From the NCBI GenBank assembly GCA_042095135.1, contig JBELBV010000005.1:18978-82977 (forward strand): 64,000 nucleotides of DNA, read 5' to 3'. A program made the translations under genes and the position numbers. Origin of the DNA: UA16 sp042095135. Its GTDB lineage: Bacteria > Bacteroidota > Bacteroidia > Flavobacteriales_D > Sanyastnellaceae. The notes under the pieces were generated by a model. It was given only the letters and a program-made list of their open reading frames with translations, was not told the DNA's origin and did not search any database. Of this stretch, positions 25,630-34,771 are shown in pieces. Position 1 is the stretch's first letter, and each line of letters opens with the position of its first letter.

Positions 25630-26886
25630 TCACTGGATGATGCCATCAATGAACACCTTTTCAACCGTTTCTTCACCGAAGTCGTAAGCCAGATCTTCCA
25701 ATCCGTTCATGGAACGCGTGACGATTACATTCGCAGCACGTCCGCGGGCTATTACTCCCGCCCGGTCGGAGCATTCCATGGCGGCGGCACCATTGATGGT
25801 CGCGGCGGCGATGGCCTCCAATGGATGCATTTTCATTTTCAAAATGGCCAACTGCACGACCCGATTCATGTTGCTCGAAGGCGCGGAACCCGGATTGAAA
25901 TCTGTGGCCAGCGCAACGGGTACATCGGCCTTCATCAATTCATGCACCGGAGTGTACGGAATGCCCAAGAAATACGAGCACCCCGGGAGGGCCGTAGCAA
26001 GGGTTGGGCTGCCGGAATCCGCGGCGCGCCTCAACGCTTCAACGTCTTCCACATTCAACTCCTCCAGGTGGTCTACTGACACCGCATCAGAATTCACGCA
26101 AAGCTTTACTCCGCCAAACGCATTAAACTGATTCACATGTACTTTAGCTTTCATTCCAAGCGAAGAGGCAGCATCCAATAGCGACTGGGTTTCCTCCAAT
26201 CCGAAGTACCCCTTTTCGCAGAAGGCATCCACGTAGTCGGCAAGTCCTTCGTTGGCGACCACCGGCAGCGCTTCCTTGATCATATACGCCGTCCAACTTG
26301 CTGCGGTCCAATCGCCTTCCGGCACGGCATGGCATGCCAAAAATGTCGCCTTGATTGGGATGGTGAATTCTTCCTTCAGAGCGCGGATCACCCGCAGTAT
26401 TTTCAACTCTGCTTCAGCCGTCAGACCATATCCGCTCTTGATTTCAATGGACCCTGTACCCGTGCGGATGGCCCGCAGCAATCGATTCCGGGCGTCGGCG
26501 AGCAAATCAGTTTCGGACAGGGACTGCAGCGCACGAGCGGAGTTCAGGATGCCGCCACCTTCTGCAGCAATTTCCTGATAGCTCTTGCCTTCAAGGCGGC
26601 TCAAAAACTCCCCCGATCGGCTGGCTGCAAACACGAGGTGAGTGTGGCTGTCGCACCACGCCGGAAGGACATACTTCCCTTCACAATCCACCACCTCCAA
26701 CCCGCTCCAGTCTATGATGCCAGGAAAGTCAGCCATGGAACCGAAGTCCACGATGACCCCGTCCTCAATGGCCAACCAGGATTGCTCCAATACCGGTAGG
26801 GAGCGCATCTCCCCTCCTTTCAAATACAGCGGCGGCACATCGTACGCACCCACCAGTCCTTTGATGTTCTTCCAGAGCATTCGCAT
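25630..26886 (-). CDS. hutI: Imidazolonepropionase
   Basis: A 418-residue amidohydrolase that opens 4-imidazolone-5-propionate to formiminoglutamate. The metal-binding D-S-H-T-H-L-V-F-A is near residue 78. Further ligands lie in A-C-H-A-V-P-E, in V-H-V-N-Q-F and in A-T-D-F-N-P-G-S. The frame is open for 135 codons upstream, but that extension is antisense to aroC. ATG 26886 gives the right length and lies 4 nt after the -7-like TACCTTGC. Downstream is ftcD. Confidence 0.94.
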   Translation of the reverse strand: MRMLWKNIKGLVGAYDVPPLYLKGGEMRSLPVLEQSWLAIEDGVIVDFGSMADFPGIIDWSGLEVVDCEGKYVLPAWCDSHTHLVFAASRSGEFLSRLEGKSYQEIAAEGGGILNSARALQSLSETDLLADARNRLLRAIRTGTGSIEIKSGYGLTAEAELKILRVIRALKEEFTIPIKATFLACHAVPEGDWTAASWTAYMIKEALPVVANEGLADYVDAFCEKGYFGLEETQSLLDAASSLGMKAKVHVNQFNAFGGVKLCVNSDAVSVDHLEELNVEDVEALRRAADSGSPTLATALPGCSYFLGIPYTPVHELMKADVPVALATDFNPGSAPSSNMNRVVQLAILKMKMHPLEAIAAATINGAAAMECSDRAGVIARGRAANVIVTRSMNGLEDLAYDFGEETVEKVFIDGIIQ

Positions 26887-26890
26887 GGAC

Positions 26891-26898
26891 GCAAGGTA
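26891..26898 (-). promoter_or_regulatory. -7-like element of hutI-ftcD (TACCTTGC)
   Basis: On the minus strand TACCTTGC is followed by GTCC and the hutI ATG. It matches TAnnTTTG at six of eight positions with the same 4-nt gap as other genes here. It is divergent from the aroC element 21 bp away. Confidence 0.4.
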
Positions 26899-26919
26899 GC
26901 AATCCCCGCGCGGGTTCCG

Positions 26920-26927
26920 TAAATTTG
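26920..26927 (+). promoter_or_regulatory. -7 promoter element of aroC (TAAATTTG)
   Basis: A perfect TAnnTTTG match followed by ACCT and the aroC ATG, so the transcript is predicted to start at the initiation codon. Confidence 0.6.
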
Positions 26928-26931
26928 ACCT

Positions 26932-28014
26932 ATGGCGGGCAACACATTCGGTACCTTGTTTCGGCTGACCACGTTCGGCGAATCCCATGGCCGAGCAATT
27001 GGCGGTGTCATCGACGGATGTCCAGCAGGATTGGCATTGGACACCAGTGCAGTTCAAGCTGAATTGGACCGAAGGCGTCCCGGTCAATCCCACCTGACCA
27101 CCCCGAGGAAAGAGTCCGATGCAATTGAATGGCTCAGTGGCGTCTACGAAGGCATGACCACCGGTGCGTCCATTGGATTCATACTCCGCAACGAAGATTC
27201 TAAATCTGGCGATTACGACCACCTCAAAACAGCCTTTCGCCCTTCCCATGCCGATTACACCTACACGGCCAAGTACGGGCACCGTGATCACCGGGGCGGC
27301 GGACGCGCGTCTGCCCGCGAAACCGCGTGCCGTGTGGCCGCGGGAGCCATTGCGCGGCAGCTCCTGGCTTCAGCCGGTATTGAAATCTCAGCCTACGTAG
27401 AGCGCGTAGGGGAAACCGCCGTGCCCTTTGAACCGCGGTACTTCGATCGCGCTGCCGTGGACGCTTCGCCCACCCGTTGTCCCGACCCCGACACAGCAGC
27501 CTCGATTGCAGCCACCATTGAAGACGTCCGGAAGAAAGGTGACACTGTCGGTGGTGCAGTTGCCCTGGTTGGACGTGGCATCCCGGCGGGCCTTGGTGAA
27601 CCGGTTTTTGACAAGTTTCAAGCCGTCCTTGCCCATGCCTTGTGGAGCCTGCCGGCGGTGAAATCCATGGAAATCGGTTCCGGACTGCAAGGCACCGTCA
27701 TGCGGGGTTCAATGCACAATGACGCTTTTCACACCGACGAGAACGGTCAAGTGCGCACCGCCACCAACCACAGCGGCGGTATTCAAGGTGGCATCACTAA
27801 CGGCGAAGATCTCGTCGTTCGCATTGGATTCAAGCCGGTCTCCACGCTCATGAAGCCACAGGCATCAGTCAATGCGGACGGTGAAGCCGTCACGTTGGAT
27901 GGCAAGGGACGGCACGACCCTTGCGTACTGCCGCGTGCGGTGCCGATTGTTGAAGCCATGGCGCTGTTAGTATTGGCTGATCATTGGTTGATAAACCGCG
28001 CCGCCAAACTCTGA
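26932..28014 (+). CDS. aroC: Chorismate synthase
   Basis: A 360-residue FMN-dependent enzyme converting EPSP to chorismate, the last common step to aromatic amino acids and menaquinone. Signatures: F-G-E-S-H-G-R-A-I-G-G near residue 17, K-Y-G-H-R-D-H-R-G-G-G-R-A-S-A-R-E-T near residue 113 and H-S-G-G-I-Q-G-G-I near residue 280. aroA, the preceding enzyme of the pathway, is at the other end of the window. Preceded by a leaderless-type promoter and followed by the symporter gene 42 bp later. Confidence 0.97.
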   Translation: MAGNTFGTLFRLTTFGESHGRAIGGVIDGCPAGLALDTSAVQAELDRRRPGQSHLTTPRKESDAIEWLSGVYEGMTTGASIGFILRNEDSKSGDYDHLKTAFRPSHADYTYTAKYGHRDHRGGGRASARETACRVAAGAIARQLLASAGIEISAYVERVGETAVPFEPRYFDRAAVDASPTRCPDPDTAASIAATIEDVRKKGDTVGGAVALVGRGIPAGLGEPVFDKFQAVLAHALWSLPAVKSMEIGSGLQGTVMRGSMHNDAFHTDENGQVRTATNHSGGIQGGITNGEDLVVRIGFKPVSTLMKPQASVNADGEAVTLDGKGRHDPCVLPRAVPIVEAMALLVLADHWLINRAAKL

Positions 28015-28044
28015 AAAACCGAGGTTTTCCGGGCTTTCAACGTG

Positions 28045-28052
28045 TACATTAG
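28045..28052 (+). promoter_or_regulatory. -7-like element of the symporter gene (TACATTAG)
   Basis: TACATTAG matches TAnnTTTG with one change, and exactly 4 nt (AGGC) separate it from the ATG at 28057. An in-frame GTG at 28042 would start upstream of this element. Confidence 0.35.
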
Positions 28053-28056
28053 AGGC

Positions 28057-29460
28057 ATGAAGAAACTGGCCCTCCACTGGCAAGTCATCATCGGTTTGTT
28101 GCTGGGTGTCGTATACGCATGGTTGAGTGTGACCATGGGTTGGAACGACTTCACCCTCGCCTACATCCAGCCGTTTGGTGACATTTTCATCAACCTCCTC
28201 AAACTCATCGCTGTGCCGTTGGTGCTGTTCAGTATCATCAGCGGTGTAACTAGTTTGGGCAACATCCAGAAACTGGGCCGCATGGGCATCAAGACCTTGC
28301 TCACCTATGTGGCCACGACCATGGCGGCTGTGGTCATCGGATTGGCCTTGGTCAACGTGTTCCAGCCGGGATCGGGGGCCGATGACGACCTGCTCAAAGC
28401 AAACCGCATCCGCTATGAACTCTGGCGCGACGCCAACGGCATCCAAGCGTTGGACGATATTCGAACCATCGATGACCCTGCAAATGCAGCGCTGGTTCAG
28501 AGCATTGCGAGCGAAGAAGCCGCTTCCAGCGAATGGGTCTCCGACAAACTCAACAAAGCCAGCAACACCAAGAATTCCGGACCGCTGCAGCCCTTGGTAG
28601 ACGTCGTGCCCAAGAACATTTTCAGTTCGCTGGTCGATATGTCCATGCTGCAAATCATCTTCTTCGCGATCTTTTTTGGCATCGTTGTCGTCGGGTTGCC
28701 TGATGAGAAAAAAGCACCGCTGACGCGGGCAGTGGATTCGCTGAATGAGGTCTTTGTGCAAATGGTGTGGGTGGTAATGAAGGCTATGCCCTTCTTCGTT
28801 TTTGCGCTGATGGCTGGACAAATTGTCAAAGCGGCCGGGACCGAACCCGAGATGCTGAAGCAGCTATTGAGTTTCCTCCTCCGTTATGGCTTGGTGGTGG
28901 TGCTCGGTCTGGCTTTCATGGTGTTTCTGTTTTACCCTGCGCTGGTGGCCTTGACCATCAAGAAATTAAGCTGGAAACAATTCCAATCGGGCATGCGCGA
29001 TGCCCAGTTAACCGCTTTTTCAACGTCGAGCTCGGTGGCAACGCTCCCGGTCACAATGCAATGCGTTCACGACCGATTGGGCGTGAGTACGCGCACCTCG
29101 TCGTTTGTCCTGCCCATCGGCGCCACCGTGAACATGGATGGCACGAGCATGTACCAAGCCATTGCAGTTGTGGCCTTGGCCCAGTTCCACATGGTGGACT
29201 TGGCCTTAAGCCAGCAGGCAGTCATTGTGCTCACAGCTACCCTCGCTTCCATTGGAGCTGCGGCAGTGCCTTCGGCAGGTTTGGTTTTGATGATCATCGT
29301 GCTCGAGAGCGTCGGACTGAATCCGGCTTGGATTGCGCTGATTTTCCCCATTGACCGCATCTTGGATATGTGCCGAACAGTAGTCAATGTCACTGGTGAT
29401 GGAGCTGTTTCCTCGTTCATCGCAGCCTCTGAAGGCGAACTAACTCCGCCCTCTGCCTAG
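28057..29460 (+). CDS. Dicarboxylate/amino acid:cation symporter (DAACS/SDF family)
   Basis: A 467-residue secondary transporter related to GltP and DctA. It has eight TM helices and two hairpin loops. The serine-rich re-entrant motif reads S-T-S-S-S-V-A-T-L-P-V, the TM7 signature is N-M-D-G-T-S-M-Y-Q, and the TM8 region is S-I-G-A-A-A-V-P-S-A-G. It moves glutamate, aspartate or C4-dicarboxylates with Na+ or H+. An insertion of about 75 residues between TM3 and TM4 (residues ~108-185) is longer than in GltP and probably faces outwards. The next gene starts 10 nt after its stop. Confidence 0.9.
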   Translation: MKKLALHWQVIIGLLLGVVYAWLSVTMGWNDFTLAYIQPFGDIFINLLKLIAVPLVLFSIISGVTSLGNIQKLGRMGIKTLLTYVATTMAAVVIGLALVNVFQPGSGADDDLLKANRIRYELWRDANGIQALDDIRTIDDPANAALVQSIASEEAASSEWVSDKLNKASNTKNSGPLQPLVDVVPKNIFSSLVDMSMLQIIFFAIFFGIVVVGLPDEKKAPLTRAVDSLNEVFVQMVWVVMKAMPFFVFALMAGQIVKAAGTEPEMLKQLLSFLLRYGLVVVLGLAFMVFLFYPALVALTIKKLSWKQFQSGMRDAQLTAFSTSSSVATLPVTMQCVHDRLGVSTRTSSFVLPIGATVNMDGTSMYQAIAVVALAQFHMVDLALSQQAVIVLTATLASIGAAAVPSAGLVLMIIVLESVGLNPAWIALIFPIDRILDMCRTVVNVTGDGAVSSFIAASEGELTPPSA

Positions 29461-29470
29461 CTCCGCTTCC

Positions 29471-31522
29471 ATGAGCTGGACCGAACGTACGTGCCTGCTG
29501 TTGGCGTCGCTGATTGCACTGCCCTTTTTGGCTTCTGGCCAATGGGAGGACGAAGAAGAAGCATGCTCGGCCGTACTGGAAGGAAAAACCCTGAAATTAT
29601 ACGAGAAGGGAATCAACGGCTCCAAATATGACCGCACTGAACGGATCGCATTTCTCGAAGAAGCCTTCGAACGGGATGAAGAATGCATGGCTTGTTTGTT
29701 TGAGTGGGGTCGATTGGAATTCAATGCCATCAAGCGTTCTCGCGGCTCGTTTTACCCCGCTGAGCAGCCCTTGTTACAGTTGGTCGATGCCTGCCCTTTC
29801 TTCCGTGCAGAGGCTTGGTACATGCTCGGTGCCATGGCCTACGCCGACCGGGAATACCAAGCTGCTCAATCCTATTTTGAAGAATACCTGCGGTTTCCAC
29901 CCGCATCCGAAGAAGTGCTGGGCAAACGAAGGGACCGGTACGTTGATGAGGTGAAAGAGGTCTTGCCGACCATCGCCTTTGAATTGGCCTTTCGCGAAAA
30001 CGAAGGGAAATACCATCCAGCTTCCATTCCTCCGGTCAGCACACCACAGGATGAATTCCTGCCCGCCCTTTCCCCCGATGGCAGTCTCTTGTTTTTCACG
30101 CGGCGCGAGCGCTACAAAGCCAAAGGCGATGTCGTTTCGACCGAAAGCGAGGTATTCTACGTCGCAGAACGAGAAATAGGCGCGGAATTCAACGCCGGTT
30201 TGGCCCTGGCATCCCCATTCAACTCCGGAGCACGTTATGGCGGCGCGAGCATATCCGTTGACAACCGGGAATTGTACATCGCCGCCTCGAATCCAACGGG
30301 TAAGAATCCGGATAACATCGATTTGTACGTAACGGAATATGAAATTGTCGACCGGGACGACAACGGGGCGTACTTCTACATCTGGGGCCCGCTTGCTCCA
30401 GTCGCCTCCCTCAATTCGACCGACGGATGGGAGGCGCAACCCGCCCTTGGCGCAGATGGCAATGAGTTGTTTTTCGCGGCAGTCAATGCTAATTCTCAGC
30501 AGGACCGAAACGGCAACCCAACCATGGACATTTGGTCGTCAACCCGCGCGGCTTCCGGCGAATGGCAGCCCGCACAAATGCTCCCATCACCTGTCAATTC
30601 TGGCAGCAATGACAAGGCTCCCTTCTTGCACCCGGATGGCAAAACCCTTTATTTCGCAAGCGACCGTGGGCCCGGCGGAGGCGGCTACGACATCTGGATG
30701 TGCCGGAGAGATGATACTGGAGTATGGGGCGAAGCAACCAATTTTGGCGCACCACTGAATTCTTCCGGGGATGAACAGGGCCTCGTGGTCAGCACCAACG
30801 GCACTGAAGCCTTCTTTTCCGGAAGGCGCGACGGCACCCAGGGCATGGATATCATTCGTTTTCCCGTCCCCGACGCCATGAAGCCGGAGTCGGTGTTCAT
30901 CGTTCAAGGGGACCTGCTTGGTCCGGACAACGAGGTCCCTGAAGGTGCTCGACTGTACTTGCAGTATGCACAGTCCAAAAACGTGCAAGAGATCGAAGTG
31001 AACCGGCAAGATGGCTACTTTGCTTCAGTCGTGCGGGCATCAGAGGAAGACGTGCTCCTCGTGGCAGAAGCGGATGGCATTGCATTCGAGGCCCAAGTGG
31101 TATTTGATGCCGACTCGGAGGCATCACCCCCAGACCGGTTGGACACACCCGTCCAACTCGAAGAAGCCTCAAACGGAGAACCCTTTGAAATTGGCGACAT
31201 CCAATTCGCGACCAATTCCGCGGAAATCAACCGAACCAGTTTGTTGATGTTGGATCTTTTCGCCGCCTACCTCCTGCGCAATGACGCCATCGGGGTCCAC
31301 ATCAAAGGGCACACGGACAACCGAGGTCGCCCGCAGGACAACCAAGTGCTTTCTGAAGACCGTGCGGCGCGAGTGGCTGAAGCCTTGGAGCAATTTGGCG
31401 TCCCATCCAGCCGCATCACCCATGCTGGCTTTGGACAATCCCAACCTGTAGCGTCCAATGACACCGCTGAAGGGCGCTCTCAAAACCGCCGCACAGAGTT
31501 CGAAATTCGCCTCGCTAACTGA
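29471..31522 (+). CDS. PorE-like outer-membrane protein: TPR - PD40 propeller - regulatory-like beta domain - OmpA
   Basis: A 683-residue exported protein with a signal peptide (C-L-L-L-A-S-L-I-A-L-P-F-L-A-S-G-Q). Residues about 40-155 are TPR-like helices. About 185-470 hold four PD40-type blades, each with a D-G-x-x-L-x-F pattern (SPDGSLLFFT, GADGNELFFA, HPDGKTLYFASDR, STNGTEAFFSGRR). About 480-555 is a small beta domain like the carboxypeptidase regulatory fold. About 570-683 is an OmpA peptidoglycan-binding domain (H-I-K-G-H-T-D-N-R-G, then G-x-G-Q-S-Q-P, then R-S-Q-N-R-R-T-E-F). This order matches PorE of the type IX secretion system, though Bacteroidota carry many PD40/OmpA paralogues, so the T9SS role is inferred. 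Confidence 0.8.
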   Translation: MSWTERTCLLLASLIALPFLASGQWEDEEEACSAVLEGKTLKLYEKGINGSKYDRTERIAFLEEAFERDEECMACLFEWGRLEFNAIKRSRGSFYPAEQPLLQLVDACPFFRAEAWYMLGAMAYADREYQAAQSYFEEYLRFPPASEEVLGKRRDRYVDEVKEVLPTIAFELAFRENEGKYHPASIPPVSTPQDEFLPALSPDGSLLFFTRRERYKAKGDVVSTESEVFYVAEREIGAEFNAGLALASPFNSGARYGGASISVDNRELYIAASNPTGKNPDNIDLYVTEYEIVDRDDNGAYFYIWGPLAPVASLNSTDGWEAQPALGADGNELFFAAVNANSQQDRNGNPTMDIWSSTRAASGEWQPAQMLPSPVNSGSNDKAPFLHPDGKTLYFASDRGPGGGGYDIWMCRRDDTGVWGEATNFGAPLNSSGDEQGLVVSTNGTEAFFSGRRDGTQGMDIIRFPVPDAMKPESVFIVQGDLLGPDNEVPEGARLYLQYAQSKNVQEIEVNRQDGYFASVVRASEEDVLLVAEADGIAFEAQVVFDADSEASPPDRLDTPVQLEEASNGEPFEIGDIQFATNSAEINRTSLLMLDLFAAYLLRNDAIGVHIKGHTDNRGRPQDNQVLSEDRAARVAEALEQFGVPSSRITHAGFGQSQPVASNDTAEGRSQNRRTEFEIRLAN

Positions 31523-31589
31523 TTTTTTTCTTCCAGCATTCATCGAGTTTTACCTCATGAATCGTGTCCACAGCCTGTGATATTTTGTG

Positions 31590-31630
31590 AGTTCCAACGC
31601 GTCAATGAAAACAATTACGCGTTGAGAACT
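31590..31630. repeat. Long inverted repeat in the intergenic region before the TPR gene
   Basis: AGTTC-CAACGCGT (31590-31602) pairs with ACGCGTTG-A-GAACT (31617-31630), giving 8 bp perfect, one bulged base, then 5 bp perfect. The 14-nt loop is AT-rich (CAATGAAAACAATT). It lies in the 165-bp gap, the largest in the window, and has no T-run behind it. It looks more like an operator or structured RNA leader than a terminator. Confidence 0.5.
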
Positions 31631-31666
31631 TCATGACCCCTCCCCTATGAACGCTGCGTCCCGCGG

Positions 31667-31674
31667 TACCTTCG
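31667..31674 (+). promoter_or_regulatory. Possible -7 element of the TPR-barrel operon (TACCTTCG)
   Basis: TACCTTCG matches TAnnTTTG with one change. It ends 13 nt before the ATG at 31688 and follows the inverted repeat by 36 bp, so the repeat would lie at about -45 to -90. Confidence 0.35.
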
Positions 31675-31687
31675 GTAGGATAGACAC

Positions 31688-34600
31688 ATGAAGCTCATGA
31701 AGCGATTTTCCAAGGTTCTCTTTCTCTCCGCTAGCCTTGTTTTGAGCGGATCCGCGTTTGCCCAACCCAGCGATGTCGACTGGGACAGCGCTAACCTTTA
31801 CTGGAACCATCAGAAATACAACGCAGCCCAGCATCATTACGACGTATGGCTGGCTGAAAACCCCGACGGTGCCGCATCCCAATTGGCCTTAGCCCTTTAC
31901 CGCAGTTCGGCATGCGCCATCCAATTGCAACATCAAGACGCCGCCGAAAGAGTGCATGCCTTTGAAGCGGCCTTCCCCGAACACCCGCTGGTGCGACAAG
32001 CACGATGGGACTTCGCCAACTACCTCTACCGCAAACGCGATTGGAAGGATGCCGCCTTGGCGTTCGACAGCCTGAACACGTTGCGCATGAGTGCGGAGCA
32101 AAAACTCGAGATGCAATTCAAGCGCGGCCACGCCTTGTTTGAAATCGAGCACTACGAAGACGCCCGATTGGACCTTTTTGCCGTGATGGAAGCAGGAGAA
32201 ACTGCAGGTGATTTTGAGAAACCGGCACGGTACTACTTCAGCCACATTTCCTACTTGAAGGGCCAGCCCCAGGTAGCGTTGGAAGGATTTGAATCATTGA
32301 AAGACGACCCCAAACTCAAGAGGGTGGTCCCCATCTACGTCGCTCAACTGCTCCACGAAACCGAACAGTACGACCGCTTGATTGAGTACGCCCCTGTGGT
32401 GTTCGCCGAAGGAATCGACCTCAGCAAGAGCCAACGCGTTGACATTTCCCGATTAGTCGGCGATGCCTTGTACCGCCGGCAAAGTTTCAACGAGGCCCTT
32501 GCTTACCTCGAGGAAGCTTACTTCGCCACGCGCGGCATGGGACGAACACGGGATTTCGCATACCAAATGGGATACACTTATTACCAAGCCCAAGAGCACT
32601 TGAAAGCCCTGACGTGCTTTGCCTTGGTCGTCCGAGAATCCGATGAAATGGCGCAACTCGCGCACTACCACACCGCCGCCTGCTACCTGGCCCTCGAAGA
32701 AAAGGAGAAAGCGAAACTGGCCTTCAAGAAAGCCTCTGAATTGGACCACGATGCCGGCATCCAAGAAGATGCGCTGTTCAGCTACGCCAAGCTAGCGTAC
32801 GAATTGACCTTCAATCCATTTGACGATGCAGTGGTCGCCATTGAACGGTACCTCAAGCAATACCCCAACTCGCGCCGCAACGACGAAGCCTATAGTTTCT
32901 TGCTGGAAGTCTACATGTCGTCCAAGGATTACGACCGGGCATTGGAGGCATTGGATCAAATCGAAACAAAAACGCCTGACGTGAAAAAGGCGTACCAGCT
33001 CGTCGCCTACAACCGCGGCGTCGAACTCCTTCGCGCGGCGTCCTACACCGAGTGCCAGGACTATTTCGAAGCTGCTCGCACCTACCCCATTAACGCGACC
33101 CTCGCGGCAGAATCGCACTTCTGGCAAGGCGAGGCACATTACCTCCAGCGGGATTACACAGCTGCCACTGGCGCCTATGCGGCTTTCGAATCGGCCCCCG
33201 GCGCATTCAAAAGCCCGCACTACGCCAACGGCATGTACGCGCGTGGGTACGCGCTCTTTCAACGGGGATTGTACCTCGACGCACTGAGCGCGTTCCGCAG
33301 CTACCTCAAAACCACGGAGAAGTCAACCTTTCCCAAGCGGACCGATGCCAAGCTACGGGTGGCGGATTGCTACTATGCCAATAAGGAGTTTGAACCGGCC
33401 GCTCGCTACTACGGTGAAGTCATCGCAGAGAGCAAAAAAGACGAAGCCTATGCACGTTTTCAACGAGCGGAGTGCTTCGGTACCTTAAACCAACGCGAGG
33501 CTCAGATTGAAGAATTGAACGCCCTGGTGGCCACTGAAACCCAATCCACCTACCTGCCCGAGGCGCTGTATGCGCTTGGACGTGCAGAAATCGAGACCGA
33601 TGAAATCGCTTCCGCCAAGGTGCACCTGCTGGAACTGCGCTCCACTTACCCAGAATCTCTCAAGAGCAAAATCGCCCTCGTTGACTTGTGCCTCATTGCC
33701 ATGAAGCAAAACCAACCAACGGAGGTACTAGCATTGTGGGACGAAATCCGCACCCTGTATGGAAATGATGCCATTGCAAGTGATGCCTACAACGTGGTGG
33801 AACCGGTTTTGATTGATCAAGGACTCCTCAACGACTTGCCCGCCGGAGTAGGGCTCAACACCGATGAAATCGAGGCCCGTTTGTTCAATGCAGCGCGTGA
33901 TGCAGCACTCGAACGCGATTGCGACAAGGCCATCCGACGCTTGACCGAATACATTGGTGATTACACGAACGGAACCTATTGGACGGAAGCCCACTTTTTC
34001 CTCGCCAACTGCGCTTATGATACCGGTGACTTGGAACAAGCCCGTGCGGCTTTCGAAACGGTGCTCCAAGCCCCCGTCAATGATTACACAGAGCCATCCG
34101 CACTGGGGGCTGCCACCATCGCGTGGAACGCCCAAGACCTTGTCGGTGCCAAGCAGCATTATGCTACCCTCGAAGCTACCTGCGTATTGCAAGAAAACGC
34201 ATTGGAAGCAAGAATCGGCTTGATGCGATGTCACTATTTACTGGACGAACCAGAAAAAGCCTTGGCGTACGCCAACGTGGTCATCGACGACAGCCAAACA
34301 CCGGAAGACATCACTGCAACTGCACGTTACTGGCGGGGCAAAATCCGATTTGAAGCAGGCGCCTACGCCGAAGCATCACCGGACTTGACGGCTGTCGCTG
34401 CGCTTAGCGGCACCCGTGGCGCTGAAAGCCAATTCATGCTGTGTCAAATCGCCTATGCCAGCGGAGACTACACCGCCACAGAACAAGCGCTTTTTGAGTT
34501 CATTCAGGCTTACGCCAACTACGATGCTTGGAAGCACCAGGCCTTCTTATTGCTGGTCGACACCTACATCGGGTTGGCCGATTGGTTTCAAGCACGCGCT

Positions 34601-34771
34601 ACAGCAGAAAGTATCTTGGAATACGTCCAAGTGGAGTCCATCCGGTCGGCGGCCACTGCCAAACTCTCCACCATCGATGAATTGGAATTGGCCGAGTTGA
34701 ATCCACCAGCATCTCCGGACAGCACCGACAACGAACCCTCTACCCCCGAACAAAACGCTCCTCAGCAATGA
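31688..34771 (+). CDS. Large periplasmic tetratricopeptide-repeat protein
   Basis: A 1027-residue protein with a signal peptide (KVLFLSASLVLSGSAFAQ). Nearly the whole mature part is helical TPR or TPR-like repeats, with recurring A-x-x-x-Y-x-x-G and A-x-x-x-F-x-x-A/Y patterns from about residue 30 to 1000, including YbgF/BamD-like stretches such as Y-P-N-S-R-R-N-D-E-A-Y. The C-terminus is a Pro/Ser/Asp-rich tail. Function is not known. Its stop overlaps the start of the barrel gene by 4 nt, so the two products are probably made together and may act together at the outer membrane. Confidence 0.8.
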   Translation: MKLMKRFSKVLFLSASLVLSGSAFAQPSDVDWDSANLYWNHQKYNAAQHHYDVWLAENPDGAASQLALALYRSSACAIQLQHQDAAERVHAFEAAFPEHPLVRQARWDFANYLYRKRDWKDAALAFDSLNTLRMSAEQKLEMQFKRGHALFEIEHYEDARLDLFAVMEAGETAGDFEKPARYYFSHISYLKGQPQVALEGFESLKDDPKLKRVVPIYVAQLLHETEQYDRLIEYAPVVFAEGIDLSKSQRVDISRLVGDALYRRQSFNEALAYLEEAYFATRGMGRTRDFAYQMGYTYYQAQEHLKALTCFALVVRESDEMAQLAHYHTAACYLALEEKEKAKLAFKKASELDHDAGIQEDALFSYAKLAYELTFNPFDDAVVAIERYLKQYPNSRRNDEAYSFLLEVYMSSKDYDRALEALDQIETKTPDVKKAYQLVAYNRGVELLRAASYTECQDYFEAARTYPINATLAAESHFWQGEAHYLQRDYTAATGAYAAFESAPGAFKSPHYANGMYARGYALFQRGLYLDALSAFRSYLKTTEKSTFPKRTDAKLRVADCYYANKEFEPAARYYGEVIAESKKDEAYARFQRAECFGTLNQREAQIEELNALVATETQSTYLPEALYALGRAEIETDEIASAKVHLLELRSTYPESLKSKIALVDLCLIAMKQNQPTEVLALWDEIRTLYGNDAIASDAYNVVEPVLIDQGLLNDLPAGVGLNTDEIEARLFNAARDAALERDCDKAIRRLTEYIGDYTNGTYWTEAHFFLANCAYDTGDLEQARAAFETVLQAPVNDYTEPSALGAATIAWNAQDLVGAKQHYATLEATCVLQENALEARIGLMRCHYLLDEPEKALAYANVVIDDSQTPEDITATARYWRGKIRFEAGAYAEASPDLTAVAALSGTRGAESQFMLCQIAYASGDYTATEQALFEFIQAYANYDAWKHQAFLLLVDTYIGLADWFQARATAESILEYVQVESIRSAATAKLSTIDELELAELNPPASPDSTDNEPSTPEQNAPQQ

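Noticed and set aside
26887..27291. A 135-codon N-terminal extension of HutI running antisense through aroC
   Set aside because: HutI proteins are about 410-420 residues, and the ATG at 26886 gives 418 residues and lies beside a -7-like element.
28016..28030. An AAAACC-GA-GGTTTT inverted repeat after aroC as a terminator
   Set aside because: The loop would be too small for the full stem, and the sequence after it is not T-rich. It overlaps the promoter region of the next gene.
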